In this document: piece by piece, positions 36,312 to 44,374 of the stretch | Position numbering within the stretch: position 1 is the stretch's first letter | Layout of the letters: each line of letters starts with the position of its first letter | Assembly (NCBI RefSeq): GCF_017592555.1 | Contig: NZ_JAGFNS010000023.1 | Span: 19,188 to 83,187, forward strand | Reading direction: 5' to 3' | Length of the DNA stretch: 64,000 nucleotides | DNA from: Actinoplanes flavus | GTDB lineage: Bacteria; Actinomycetota; Actinomycetes; Mycobacteriales; Micromonosporaceae | Notes under the pieces: generated by a model | The model's input: only the letters and a program-made list of their open reading frames with translations | What the model was told of the DNA's origin: nothing | Databases searched by the model: none | Made by a program: the position numbers and the translations under genes

Positions 36312-36695
36312 CTACTTGATGACGCTGAGCGGTGCGCCGCCGGCGGATCCGGCGAAGTACGAGCCGGACCAGAGCTTGTTGGCCCGGTGGTAGTGGTCCA
36401 CCAGGTCGGGGAACTGCTGTCGCAGGTGACGGGAGGAGACGCCTTTCAGGCTGTTGACGAGGCGGGCCACAGTCATCTTGGGCGGGAAGTGGACGAGCAG
36501 GTGGACGTGGTTGTTGTCGCCGTTGAACTCGGCCAGGTCGGCCACGAAGTCGGCGCATACGTCTGGCATGATCGCCTCCATTCGGGTCAGGTGCCGGTCG
36601 GCGAATACCTGGCGCCGGAACTTTGTCACGAAAACCAATGGGCATGCATCGCGAACAAATGCCTTGAGGTTCAGCCACAAATCATGACGGTACAA
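36312..36695 (-). pseudogene. tnpA: IS200-type TnpA with amber codon
   Basis: A Y1 HUH transposase. FVTKFRRQVFADR near the N-terminus and NHVHLLVHFPPK (the HUH pair) are present, then LVNSLKGVSSRHLRQQF. Reading ends at SVIK followed by TAG (36312-36314), but the same frame continues as YIEQQNRPDQ. That segment holds the expected catalytic tyrosine and helper Gln, so a CAG-to-TAG change probably removed the nucleophile. The N-terminus starts at a TTG and is not family-like for the first ~18 residues. The enzyme is likely dead unless the stop is read through. Confidence 0.8.
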
Positions 36696-37939
36696 TGTGG
36701 AATGTGCAGCTCCGGTACCAGTTCCGCGTTTACCCGACGCCCAGCCAACAGATTGAGCTGGCCAGGGCGTTCGGGTGCGCGCGGGTGGTATTCAACGACG
36801 GGCTCAGGCTGCGCCGGCAGACCCGCGCGGCGGGCGAGAAGTACATCTGCGACGCAGAGCTGTCGCGCCGGCTGATCACCGAGGCGAAGCTGACGCCGGA
36901 GCGGGCGTGGCTGGGTGAGGTGTCGGCGGTGGTGTTGCAGCAGGCCCTTGCGGACCTGAACACCGCGTACCGCAACTTCTTCAACTCGATCTCCGGCAAG
37001 CGCAAGGGCCGCACAGTGGCCCCGCCCCGGTTCCGGTCCCGCAAGGACAACCGGCAGGCGATTCGGTTCACCAGGAACTCCCGGTTCAAAGTGCTGGACA
37101 ACGGCCGCCTGCGGCTGCCGAAGATCGGCGACCTCGCGGTGCGCTGGTCGCGTACCCTGCCGTCCGAGCCGTCGTCGGTGGCGATCATCCGGGACGCCGC
37201 CGGACGGTACTTCGCCTCGTTCGTGGTGCAGACTTCCACCGGCGAGACGCTGCCGCCGGTCGAGTCCGAGGCCGGCATCGACCTGGGACTGACGCACTTC
37301 GCGGTCCTCTCGGACGGCACGAAGGTGGCCGCACCGAAATTCCTGCGCCGCGCCGCCCGCAAGCTCAAACGGCTGCAACAGGCCCTCTCCCGCAAGCAGA
37401 AAGGCTCGGCCAACCGCAAGAAGGCCGTCGTCAAGGTCGCCCGGGCGCACGCCCGGGTGGCCGATACCCGGCGCGATTGGCAGCACAAGCTGTCCACGGC
37501 GATCATCCGTGACAACCAAGCGGTGTATGTCGAGGACCTGTGCGTGACCGGTCTCGGCCGGACCCGGCTCGCGAAATCCGTGCACGACGCGGGATGGGCT
37601 GGTTTCACCGGCATGTTGGAGTACAAGGCCGCCCGGTACGGGCGCACGTTCGCCCGGGTGGACCGGTTCTTCCCATCCACCCGGATGTGCTCGGCGTGCG
37701 GCCGGATCAACGACAAGATGGCACTGAATGTTCGAGCGTGGGACTGCCCGTGCGGTAGTCACCACGACCGGGACGTCAACGCCGCCAAGAACGTGTTGGC
37801 CGCCGGGCAGGCGGACAACTCAAACGACCGTGGAGCGCAGGTAAGACCGGGATTCGTCCCGGCACTGCGCGGCGAAGCGGTAACCCACCCGGACGCCGCG
37901 CGGTCCACGCGCAGCGTGGAGGGAATCGCCGTCCTTTAG
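36695..37939 (+). CDS. tnpB: TnpB RNA-guided nuclease
   Basis: A 414-residue TnpB. The N-terminal wedge/HTH part (QFRVYPTPSQQIELARAFGC) is typical. RuvC residues are present: Asp in GIDLGLTHFAVLSDG, Glu in AVYVEDLCVTGL, a zinc ribbon CSACG...CPCG, and Asp in HDRDVNAAKNVL. All acidic residues look intact, so activity is plausible. The ATG overlaps the tnpA start by one base on the opposite strand. The last codons run into the right-end hairpin. Confidence 0.93.
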   Translation: MWNVQLRYQFRVYPTPSQQIELARAFGCARVVFNDGLRLRRQTRAAGEKYICDAELSRRLITEAKLTPERAWLGEVSAVVLQQALADLNTAYRNFFNSISGKRKGRTVAPPRFRSRKDNRQAIRFTRNSRFKVLDNGRLRLPKIGDLAVRWSRTLPSEPSSVAIIRDAAGRYFASFVVQTSTGETLPPVESEAGIDLGLTHFAVLSDGTKVAAPKFLRRAARKLKRLQQALSRKQKGSANRKKAVVKVARAHARVADTRRDWQHKLSTAIIRDNQAVYVEDLCVTGLGRTRLAKSVHDAGWAGFTGMLEYKAARYGRTFARVDRFFPSTRMCSACGRINDKMALNVRAWDCPCGSHHDRDVNAAKNVLAAGQADNSNDRGAQVRPGFVPALRGEAVTHPDAARSTRSVEGIAVL

Positions 37940-37956
37940 GGCGGAGAGGATGTCAA
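37800..37956 (+). ncRNA. predicted omega (right-end) RNA of TnpB
   Basis: TnpB guides are transcribed from the 3' end of tnpB to the element's right tip, with the guide copied from the flank. Here the scaffold would cover the last tnpB codons and the hairpin CCGTCC-TTTA-GGGCGG (37930-37945), ending at 37956. The guide would begin GTACGCACGTTCCACC at 37957, inside the split GNAT gene. The left boundary is a guess. Confidence 0.45.
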
Positions 37957-38076
37957 GTACGCACGTTCCACCTGGACTTCGACGACCCGCTCCCCGGCAG
38001 CGAACAGGGCGAGGTCGAATACGCGATCACCCGCCGGCAATGGCTGGCCGCAGCACGCGAACGCCCCCAGCCATAG
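37957..38076 (+). pseudogene. GNAT acetyltransferase, 3' part
   Basis: Thirty-nine codons plus TAG in the frame that completes the gene broken at 36201. They read VRTFHLDFDDPLPGSEQGEV onward to the stop and carry the usual C-terminal strand pair of RimJ/RimL-like enzymes. There is no start codon of its own. Confidence 0.85.
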
Positions 38077-38136
38077 GATCCGATCACCCGGCGCCGACGC
38101 CGTTCCTGCTGGTCGGCCCACCCGCCGAGGTGAGGC

Positions 38137-38580
38137 TCAACATCCGCCCAGCCCTCTCGTACTGGCGTGACTGGGCGACAGGATGATCGGCCCGACCCGT
38201 CCCCGGACAACGGCGCGGATCTGACCACGTCGCGGCTGGACGGGATGAAGATCCCGGCCCGGTGCCCAGTTGTCCAGCAGACCCGTCCTGTCGGCCCTCC
38301 GTTTCACCGGAGCGAACAACGCAGCGCCGCCAAGGTGGAGCACCGGCCGGTTCGGTTCGACGCAGCCGCCGCCCTCGAAGTGATGGTGCCGAAGGACGCG
38401 CACGAGTTCGTTGACCGAGCGTTGCAGCGGGGTGGCGCCCGCCGAGTCGTCGCCATACGTTTGCCGGCCCTCGTCCTGCGCCGCAGCAACCACGTCGACA
38501 GCGAGCAGCTCCATCTGCTGCAGATAGTCATGCATGTTGAGTTCTGGCCCCAGCACGAGCACAGTGGGGCCGTCGCTCAA
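38137..38580 (-). CDS. doubtful hypothetical protein
   Basis: A possible 147-residue reading frame in an otherwise empty 760-base gap (38077-38835). Its middle (HDYLQQMELLAVDVVAAAQD and RSVNELVRVLRHHHFEGG) looks protein-like, but the C-terminal third is Arg/Pro-rich and an equally long frame exists on the other strand. No family is recognised. It could be a remnant. Confidence 0.25.
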   Translation of the reverse strand: MSDGPTVLVLGPELNMHDYLQQMELLAVDVVAAAQDEGRQTYGDDSAGATPLQRSVNELVRVLRHHHFEGGGCVEPNRPVLHLGGAALFAPVKRRADRTGLLDNWAPGRDLHPVQPRRGQIRAVVRGRVGPIILSPSHASTRGLGGC

Positions 38581-38835
38581 GATCTTGTCGCGCGATTCGG
38601 CGCGGCCCCGGCAGGCAAGCGGCGTTCGGTTCCATCAGCAATCAGCCGGGTGGTGTCGGCTGCCGAATTCGTTGAGGCATGATCGGGCCCCTGAGCTGGG
38701 ATGCCTCAACCTCGGTGGCAGGGTTTGGTCGTCGAATCTGCCAGTGAAGCTGAGGCAAACCGGGGTGCGGGGTCGCGCTCCGGACGCGTGGATATCTGTT
38801 GGCGGTGCTGCCGCTCTGGGTGCAAGGCTGCCAGC

Positions 38836-39336
38836 GTGCTTGCAGTGAGAAGGTTTCTCGCCGCGGACGTGCCGATGCTGTGGGCGTTGAACGCGCTGCC
38901 GAACATCGGCGAGACTGCGGATCCGTCGGTGCCTGTTCCTTTGCAGCCGGCGGCCGTGCCGCCAGCCGGCTTTCCTGATCTTGGTGATATCGAGGCGAGC
39001 TTTGTCGCACTCGGCGGCGACTTCCTCGTGGCGGCGTTGGATGGTCATGTCGTGGGCATGGGCGGCTTTCGGCCAGGCCCGGATGCTCGTGCCGACATTC
39101 TGCGGGTTCGAGTGCATCCGGCGACACGACGTCGCGGGATTGGCCGGGCCCTCATGACTGAGTTGGAGCGGCGCGCAGTCCGTGCGAGCCTGCGGTCGGC
39201 GTTCCTGGACACCGCGACCAATCAACCGGAGGCCATGGCGTTCTATCAGGGCCTGGGATATCGCGAAGTCGGCCGTGAGAGCCAGCCGGACTGGACGTGG
39301 ACCTTGGTGTATTACCTCAAGGAACTGGTCCCGTGA
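38836..39336 (+). CDS. GNAT-family N-acetyltransferase
   Basis: A 166-residue acetyltransferase. Motif A is ILRVRVHPATRRRGIGRALM near residue 90, and the motif B region is TNQPEAMAFYQGLGYREVGR. It starts at the GTG at 38836; the frame is open further upstream but without family-like sequence. The third base is less GC-biased than in neighbouring genes, hinting at a recent arrival. The substrate is unknown. Confidence 0.82.
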   Translation: MLAVRRFLAADVPMLWALNALPNIGETADPSVPVPLQPAAVPPAGFPDLGDIEASFVALGGDFLVAALDGHVVGMGGFRPGPDARADILRVRVHPATRRRGIGRALMTELERRAVRASLRSAFLDTATNQPEAMAFYQGLGYREVGRESQPDWTWTLVYYLKELVP

Positions 39337-39374
39337 TCGGTGTTTCGCACCTGCCGTAGCCGGACGCCTCATGA

Positions 39375-39638
39375 ATCGACCTCGCACAACTCGCGGCGGA
39401 CATCGTCGGCACCGGACACGCTCTTGGCCAGCAAACGGCAACCGACCGTGCATACCAACTGTTGCAGGCCTCGCCGCCCGAGGCATCACGCTTCGTCGTG
39501 GGGCTGGCCGGGATGTGGTGCACCCACGCCGCGACGGTCCCGGACACCTTCAACCCGAGCATCTCCGCCTGGCGTCGCTCACGATCAGCCGCGCTTCGCC
39601 CTTTGGTGTCCCGCCTGATCGTCGACCTTCGCGAATAG
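39375..39638 (+). pseudogene. open segment lacking a start codon
   Basis: Eighty-seven sense codons between TGA at 39372 and TAG at 39636 read like protein (DLAQLAADIVGTGHALGQQT, then EASRFVVGLAGMWCTHAATV), but there is no ATG or GTG near the beginning. It may be the tail of a broken gene. The remaining bases to 39986 hold nothing recognisable. Confidence 0.3.
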
Positions 39639-39986
39639 ACGCCAGCACGCACGAATCCCCGCTAATGCCGTACCAAAATCACCCTGGTGGTCACGTCACG
39701 TGACGATGCAGGTCAGCGAAAGAGTGAATACAGATCACTTGATTACCGGTCTCTGCCAGTGTTGTACCCCTGGACCGCTCTGCTGACCGAATAGCCGTCA
39801 TGTACGCGTGCGAGGCGGCCCGCCATCCATGCGGCTACGAGATCGTTTCCCTGCCACCGCGCTCCTGACCTGGTGATGCGGCGGTTGTCTGTTGCTCCCG
39901 GTCGTGGGCGCGAGGCCAGCGTCCCACTGCGGGTACAGGGCCGCCTTGTCGGTCACTCCAAAGGTAGGGGGCACCCGGAAGGGGAG

Positions 39987-41138
39987 TCAGTTGCGGCGGC
40001 TGGCGCGGCGGGCGCCGAGCAGGAAGGCGGGGTCGCGGTCGAGGTTGTGCCGGTCGCGGTCGTAGCGGCGGGTGGTGCGGGGGTCGGCGTGTCCCATGGC
40101 GTCTTGGACGTCTTCGAGGGCGACGCCGGCTTCGCGGGCGCCGGTGGCGAAGGCGTGTCGTAGTGAGTGTGGGGAGAGCCGGTCGGCGGCGCCGATGCCA
40201 GCCACGCGGGCCAGGCGGCGGATGGTCAGGAAGACGTTGGGTTCGGCGAGGCGCCCGTCGCCGGTGCGGCCGCTGGTCGCGAACAGCGGCCCGGTGAGTC
40301 GGGCTGTGTTGGTGCCGGCGGCAGTGGCGCGGGCGTTGAGGTAGTCGTCGAGGGCCTGCAGGGTGTGCGGGGGCAGGGGTCGTTCCCGGGCGAGGCCGCC
40401 TTTGCCGACGAAGCGCAGGGTGCGGTGTCCGGCGTTGTGGCTGAGGTCGTCGAGGTTGCGGTCGAGGGCTTCGCTGATGCGCAGGCCGAGGTCGGCGAGT
40501 AGCCGTAGCAGGGCCTGGTCGCGGAGGGCGGCGAGGTGGTGGGCGCGGCCGGTAGCAGTGCGCTTGGCGGCTGCGGCGCGGGTGGTGACTTGGGCTGCTG
40601 CGGCGGCGAGTAGTGCGTCGACCTCGTCGAGGGTGAGTCCGGCGGTGGTGGAGGTGTGCCGGTTGACCGGGGGCCGTTTGACGGTGGCGGCCGGGTTGCG
40701 GGTGACGGCGCCGTCGGTGTTGGTGACCAGGTGGGCGTACCAGCTCGAGATGGACGATAGCGCGCGGGCGACAGTGGTGGGCGCGGCCGGTTTGCCGGTG
40801 CTGCTGGACTGCTCCCGCCAGGCTTTGAACTGGCCGAGGTCGGTGGGGCGGGCGGTGAGCGGGTCGAGGCGTTCCCGCTCACACCAGTGCAGGTAGGTGT
40901 CCAGGTCGCGGCCGTGGGCTTTCTCGGTGTGCACGGATTCGGCTTCCAAGAGCCAGGCGACGGTGAGTCGGCGGGGGCTGTATCGGCTGCCGTCGTCGGC
41001 TGGCAGCGCGGGCATGCCGGCCACGAGCGACGCGATCCGGGTGACTCGAGCGGCCAGTCCCCCGCCGGCGGCGGCCGGGGTAGGCACGGGCAGCCCGGCG
41101 GGGTTGTCCGGGGCCGGGTTTGCGGGTGTGGCGGTCAT
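39987..41138 (-). CDS. tyrosine recombinase (XerC/D-like integrase)
   Basis: A 383-residue site-specific recombinase. The N-terminal SAM-like core-binding domain is at about 60-165 and the catalytic domain about 185-365. Active-site residues are visible: Arg in LRISEALDR, Lys near FVGKGGLARERPLP, His-x-x-Arg in LSPHSLRHAF, His in MGHADPRTT and the nucleophile Tyr in RRYDRDRHN. The length fits phage or genomic-island integrases and Xer-like mobile recombinases. No excisionase is adjacent. Two large palindromes with 6-base spacers stand directly upstream, which may be its recombination sites. The Wadjet operon lies 1.7 kb away, divergently. Confidence 0.92.
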   Translation of the reverse strand: MTATPANPAPDNPAGLPVPTPAAAGGGLAARVTRIASLVAGMPALPADDGSRYSPRRLTVAWLLEAESVHTEKAHGRDLDTYLHWCERERLDPLTARPTDLGQFKAWREQSSSTGKPAAPTTVARALSSISSWYAHLVTNTDGAVTRNPAATVKRPPVNRHTSTTAGLTLDEVDALLAAAAAQVTTRAAAAKRTATGRAHHLAALRDQALLRLLADLGLRISEALDRNLDDLSHNAGHRTLRFVGKGGLARERPLPPHTLQALDDYLNARATAAGTNTARLTGPLFATSGRTGDGRLAEPNVFLTIRRLARVAGIGAADRLSPHSLRHAFATGAREAGVALEDVQDAMGHADPRTTRRYDRDRHNLDRDPAFLLGARRASRRN

Positions 41139-41169
41139 GGCTCGTCCGATCGGTCGCAGGAGGACTGTC

Positions 41170-41195
41170 CATAGGATAAGGGTGATTATCCTATG
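41170..41195. promoter_or_regulatory. palindrome 1 upstream of recombinase
   Basis: CATAGGATAA (41170-41179), spacer GGGTGA, TTATCCTATG (41186-41195): perfect 10-base arms around a 6-base spacer, 31 bases before the recombinase start. It fits the size of a tyrosine-recombinase core site or of an operator that controls the recombinase. Confidence 0.7.
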
Positions 41196-41208
41196 AGTCC
41201 AATCGGTC

Positions 41209-41246
41209 GCATTACTGGATTATCGGTATTGATAATCCAGTAATGC
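41209..41246. promoter_or_regulatory. palindrome 2 upstream of recombinase
   Basis: Perfect 16-base arms (GCATTACTGGATTATC at 41209-41224 and its complement at 41231-41246) around the 6-base spacer GGTATT. It shares the GGAT/ATCC element and spacer length with palindrome 1, 13 bases away. The layout is like dif or lox-type core sites: two inverted binding arms flanking the strand-exchange region. Confidence 0.75.
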
Positions 41247-42820
41247 CGGCGCAGGATGGTCCACGGAGTCCCGGTCTCATGGGCCCGCGCGACATAGCAA
41301 GCCCACCTGAACGGCCGCTTCCGCCGCCGCCAAGGTGTCAATCGGAGAGTCATCGCGGAGCGAAGAGGGATTGCGGCGTTCCGGGGCCGGAGCCGCCGTA
41401 GCGTGGATGGTCATGAGTAACCCGGTATTCGTACTGGGGGTGCTGGGTTCTCAGAAGCCGCCGACACCATTGACACCAGTTCGGACCCACCAGGAAGGAT
41501 CGAGGACGCGCTACTACGGGACGCCGGCCACCGGGTGTACCCGGCGATCCCATCCCGCATTGGCGGCGAGACGATGGGCAGCTGTCGTTGCTAGACGGTC
41601 CGCTCCCTTGACACTCTGCTCAGTGCAGTGGAGACGCGTCGTGGCTCCCACTGGACTGAGCGCGCGGCCTGCGTCTGCGGCTTCTGTCAGAACGATCCTC
41701 CTGGGATTTTGGCGGTGCGCATATTCCGGCGGACGGCTCGTGTCGACCGCGTCGCGCCGAGCACCACCGAGCTGGACAACCTGAAATCGACCGAGGAACC
41801 CGCCACGGAAGGACTGCTGGGCCGCCTCATCTATGCCAGCCTTCCGGCGGAACGATCCGAGAAGTCGCGAGTCTTCCTCGCCAATGCCGGGATCGGCTTC
41901 GAGATCGGACCGCGGGGCCCGATGTACCAGCGCTGGTCGACCGCCTACCGTGCTACCCCGACGTAGAGGCGAGTCGCTGATGATCCAGTGGCCGTTTCCG
42001 CGCCGCCGTTGTCGTCTGGCTGCAACGGCTACCCGCGCTGTTGCTGCCGCGGATCGTCACTGCAGGCCGGCCGCAAGGCCTCCACCGAGATCCGAACGTC
42101 ACGAACCGTGGCTGTTCACCGATGCGGTCACCGGAGCCCTCGCCAGCCTCCTCAAGGGCTGGATCATCACCTCACCCTTCGGCGTCACCGTCTGCGGGCA
42201 CCCCCGTGCGTCGCGAACCGGGCAGCGGCTACCCGCACTGCGGTCAGACGATCATGGCCGGTGTCCGTGTTCGCCCGCACCCACAGAGCGCGCAGCCTGC
42301 TCCCTCCGCCGGCGCCTCACTCCCCTGTCTGCGGCCGGTCGACGACGCCGACGTGACCGGCCGGGTCAGCGAACTCGCCCGGACCAGCCCAGGTGCGGTG
42401 CGGCGAGGGGGTTCGGCTGTTGTCGAGGCGCAGGTCGCTCGGACGTAAGCGCGGACGCCGGTGAGTATTTCGCTGCGCACCGTGTGGGAGGTGACGGGCG
42501 CGGAGCGGGCTTTTCGTCCTGATGCCTTAGTGCGTCACGGTGACGGACTGTGCAGCGATTCGATGGCACTTCCACTCGCCGGCCTCGCACTAAAACAGCC
42601 TACGAACAGGGGATATACGCAAAAACCATAGGTTATACGGTTTCGGACGGTTGCCGGTCGTGGCCTGGCTCACCTTGGCCGGAACTGTCGTACCAGCCGT
42701 TTATGCTTCGGGGCGCTCCGCCGCCTGACCGACGATCCCGGCGTCAACCTGTTTGCCGGTCCGGGTGGTCTGCCTGCTGCGGCCGGAGCACAGAAACAGG
42801 CGAACGCAAGGGGGCGGCAG
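41247..42820. other. gene debris between recombinase and Wadjet
   Basis: About 1.57 kb with no credible intact gene. Several short protein-like stretches occur in different plus-strand frames: MSNPVFVLGVLGSQ from 41413, RIEDALLRDAGHRVYPAIPS one frame away, TEGLLGRLIYASLPAERSEK near 41800, and EPWLFTDAVTGALASLLKGW near 42100. Frame changes between them suggest decayed genes. The last 200 bases are less GC-rich and probably hold the Wadjet promoter. Confidence 0.45.
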
Positions 42821-44374
42821 GTGCGGTCAGAACAGCCTGACGAGGAACGCGAGGGGTCAGGCCCCGACCTGTGGCAGCTCGCCGGGTTGCCCGGCGGCCT
42901 GATCGAGGCGTCGTATCTGACCGGGAAGTTCGCCGCGCAGTATCAGGTCATCGTGTCGGTGCTGCTGGATCAGCAGCAGCACACGCTGACCGGCGTGGCA
43001 GCTGCTGACATGCCCGACCTGCTGCGTGCTCACCTGACTGACCGTGGTGTAGATCCGAACCTCGTCGACGAGGCGGGGTTCGACCTCAAAGACCGGATGA
43101 CGAGCCTCGAACGGTGGAACGTCATCCATCGTTTCCAGGATCGGGCGTTACGTGACGCGGACTTCGTCCGCGACCTGGACCGGTATCAGCTGACAGAGAC
43201 CGCGGCGCAGTTGCACCGGGCGGTGACCGGCCTCGGGGACGACCTCGCCGCCGGCGCTGCGGCAACGCTCGCGCCGGGGGTGCTGACCGCGAACCTGGCC
43301 GTGCTGGCCGAGTCGGTCACGACGGATCCGGCTGCGGCCGCGTCCGCGTGGGCAATCATCGAGAACACCCACCAGGCGATGGCACGTGCCGCAGCCGGCT
43401 GGCAGGCCCGCCTGGCCGGGGCTCTGGCAGGTACGCCGACGTCGGAGAAGATCGCCGTGGTGCAGGAGACCCTGAGCCGTTACGTCGACATGTGGGGCGC
43501 CGGCGTCGACACGCATTCCGAGTCAATCACCAGGCAGGTCGCAACACTGACCGGGCTGGCGGACAGCGTGTGGCGGCGCATCGCCGTGCACAACCTCGGA
43601 GCCAGCGCCGACGACACGGCGATCACCGAGCTCGGCGGTTCGTACCGGCGGACGTTGGACACGCTGCGGGCGTGGTTCGACGGCCCGCAGTGCCAGGCCC
43701 GCAAACTGCGGCGGCAGATGCGGAACACGATCCAGCCGCTACTGCGTGGTCAGCGGACCCTGGCCGCAGTCGGTGGTCACGTGTCCCGCCGTGCGGAACT
43801 GCTGGCGCTGGCCGGCCGGCTGGAAGCATCCGACGACGACGCCACGGCGTGGCAGCTGTGGTGCACCGCGACCGGTTTGTACTCGGCGGTACACCTGCCC
43901 GGCACGACCAAGGCCCCGGCGGGTAACCCGTCCGCGTCGAGTTTCTGGGACGCCGACCCGGTCCAGGTTGAGGCACGGCTTCGCAAACACGGACCGAAAG
44001 CAACAACAGGCACGGCGTCACGAATCCCGGACCACCGCGACAACCGCAAAGCCGCCCGGGAACGTAACCGGCAACAGCAGCAGGAGACCGCCCGCACCGA
44101 GGCAGCGGTTGTCGCCCGGTCTGGACTGCTGCTGTCGCAATGGACCGAGGTCACCGACCCTGAGCTGGAGATGCTGCTGATGCTGCTGTCGACCGTGTCC
44201 ACCGCCCGCCCGAATGCCGCCGGTGTTCGGGAGGTCGTTACCGGCGACGGCAGATGGCACATCCGCAGCGAACCGATCCCGAACGCCGGGTCCGCGGTCG
44301 TGAAAGTGTCGTCGGGTCGTCTCGTGCACCCGGAGGTGCGGCTGCACATCAGCGTCGCCGGGGTGCCCGCATGA
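42821..44374 (+). CDS. jetA: Wadjet type III JetA (DUF2397)
   Basis: A 517-residue kleisin-like subunit of a type III Wadjet complex. It fits the DUF2397 family: a helical first half, then ATAWQLWCTATGLYSAVHL and SFWDADPVQVEARLRKHG, a landmark near the C-terminal third, and an Arg/Gln-rich coil after it. JetA links JetB and the JetC SMC dimer into the loop-extruding motor that recognises small circular plasmids. It starts with GTG and its stop overlaps the jetB start by four bases. Confidence 0.85.
   Translation: MRSEQPDEEREGSGPDLWQLAGLPGGLIEASYLTGKFAAQYQVIVSVLLDQQQHTLTGVAAADMPDLLRAHLTDRGVDPNLVDEAGFDLKDRMTSLERWNVIHRFQDRALRDADFVRDLDRYQLTETAAQLHRAVTGLGDDLAAGAAATLAPGVLTANLAVLAESVTTDPAAAASAWAIIENTHQAMARAAAGWQARLAGALAGTPTSEKIAVVQETLSRYVDMWGAGVDTHSESITRQVATLTGLADSVWRRIAVHNLGASADDTAITELGGSYRRTLDTLRAWFDGPQCQARKLRRQMRNTIQPLLRGQRTLAAVGGHVSRRAELLALAGRLEASDDDATAWQLWCTATGLYSAVHLPGTTKAPAGNPSASSFWDADPVQVEARLRKHGPKATTGTASRIPDHRDNRKAARERNRQQQQETARTEAAVVARSGLLLSQWTEVTDPELEMLLMLLSTVSTARPNAAGVREVVTGDGRWHIRSEPIPNAGSAVVKVSSGRLVHPEVRLHISVAGVPA

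Larger units (their letters stand above)
36202..37956. mobile_element. IS200/IS605-family element
   Basis: A 1755-base element with divergent tnpA (minus) and tnpB (plus) genes. The ends are inferred from the split GNAT gene: the left flank is GAGCTAC and the right end reads GCGGAGAGGATGTCAA, a terminus typical of this family. No target duplication is present, as expected for single-strand transposition. Subterminal hairpins lie at 36208-36250 and 37930-37945. The flank CTAC would be the insertion target and the TnpB TAM candidate. Confidence 0.9.

Noticed and set aside
38167..38682. 171-codon plus-strand frame after the IS-split gene
   Set aside because: Competes with a minus-strand frame of similar quality, has no family features and ends in low-quality sequence; neither is trusted as a gene.
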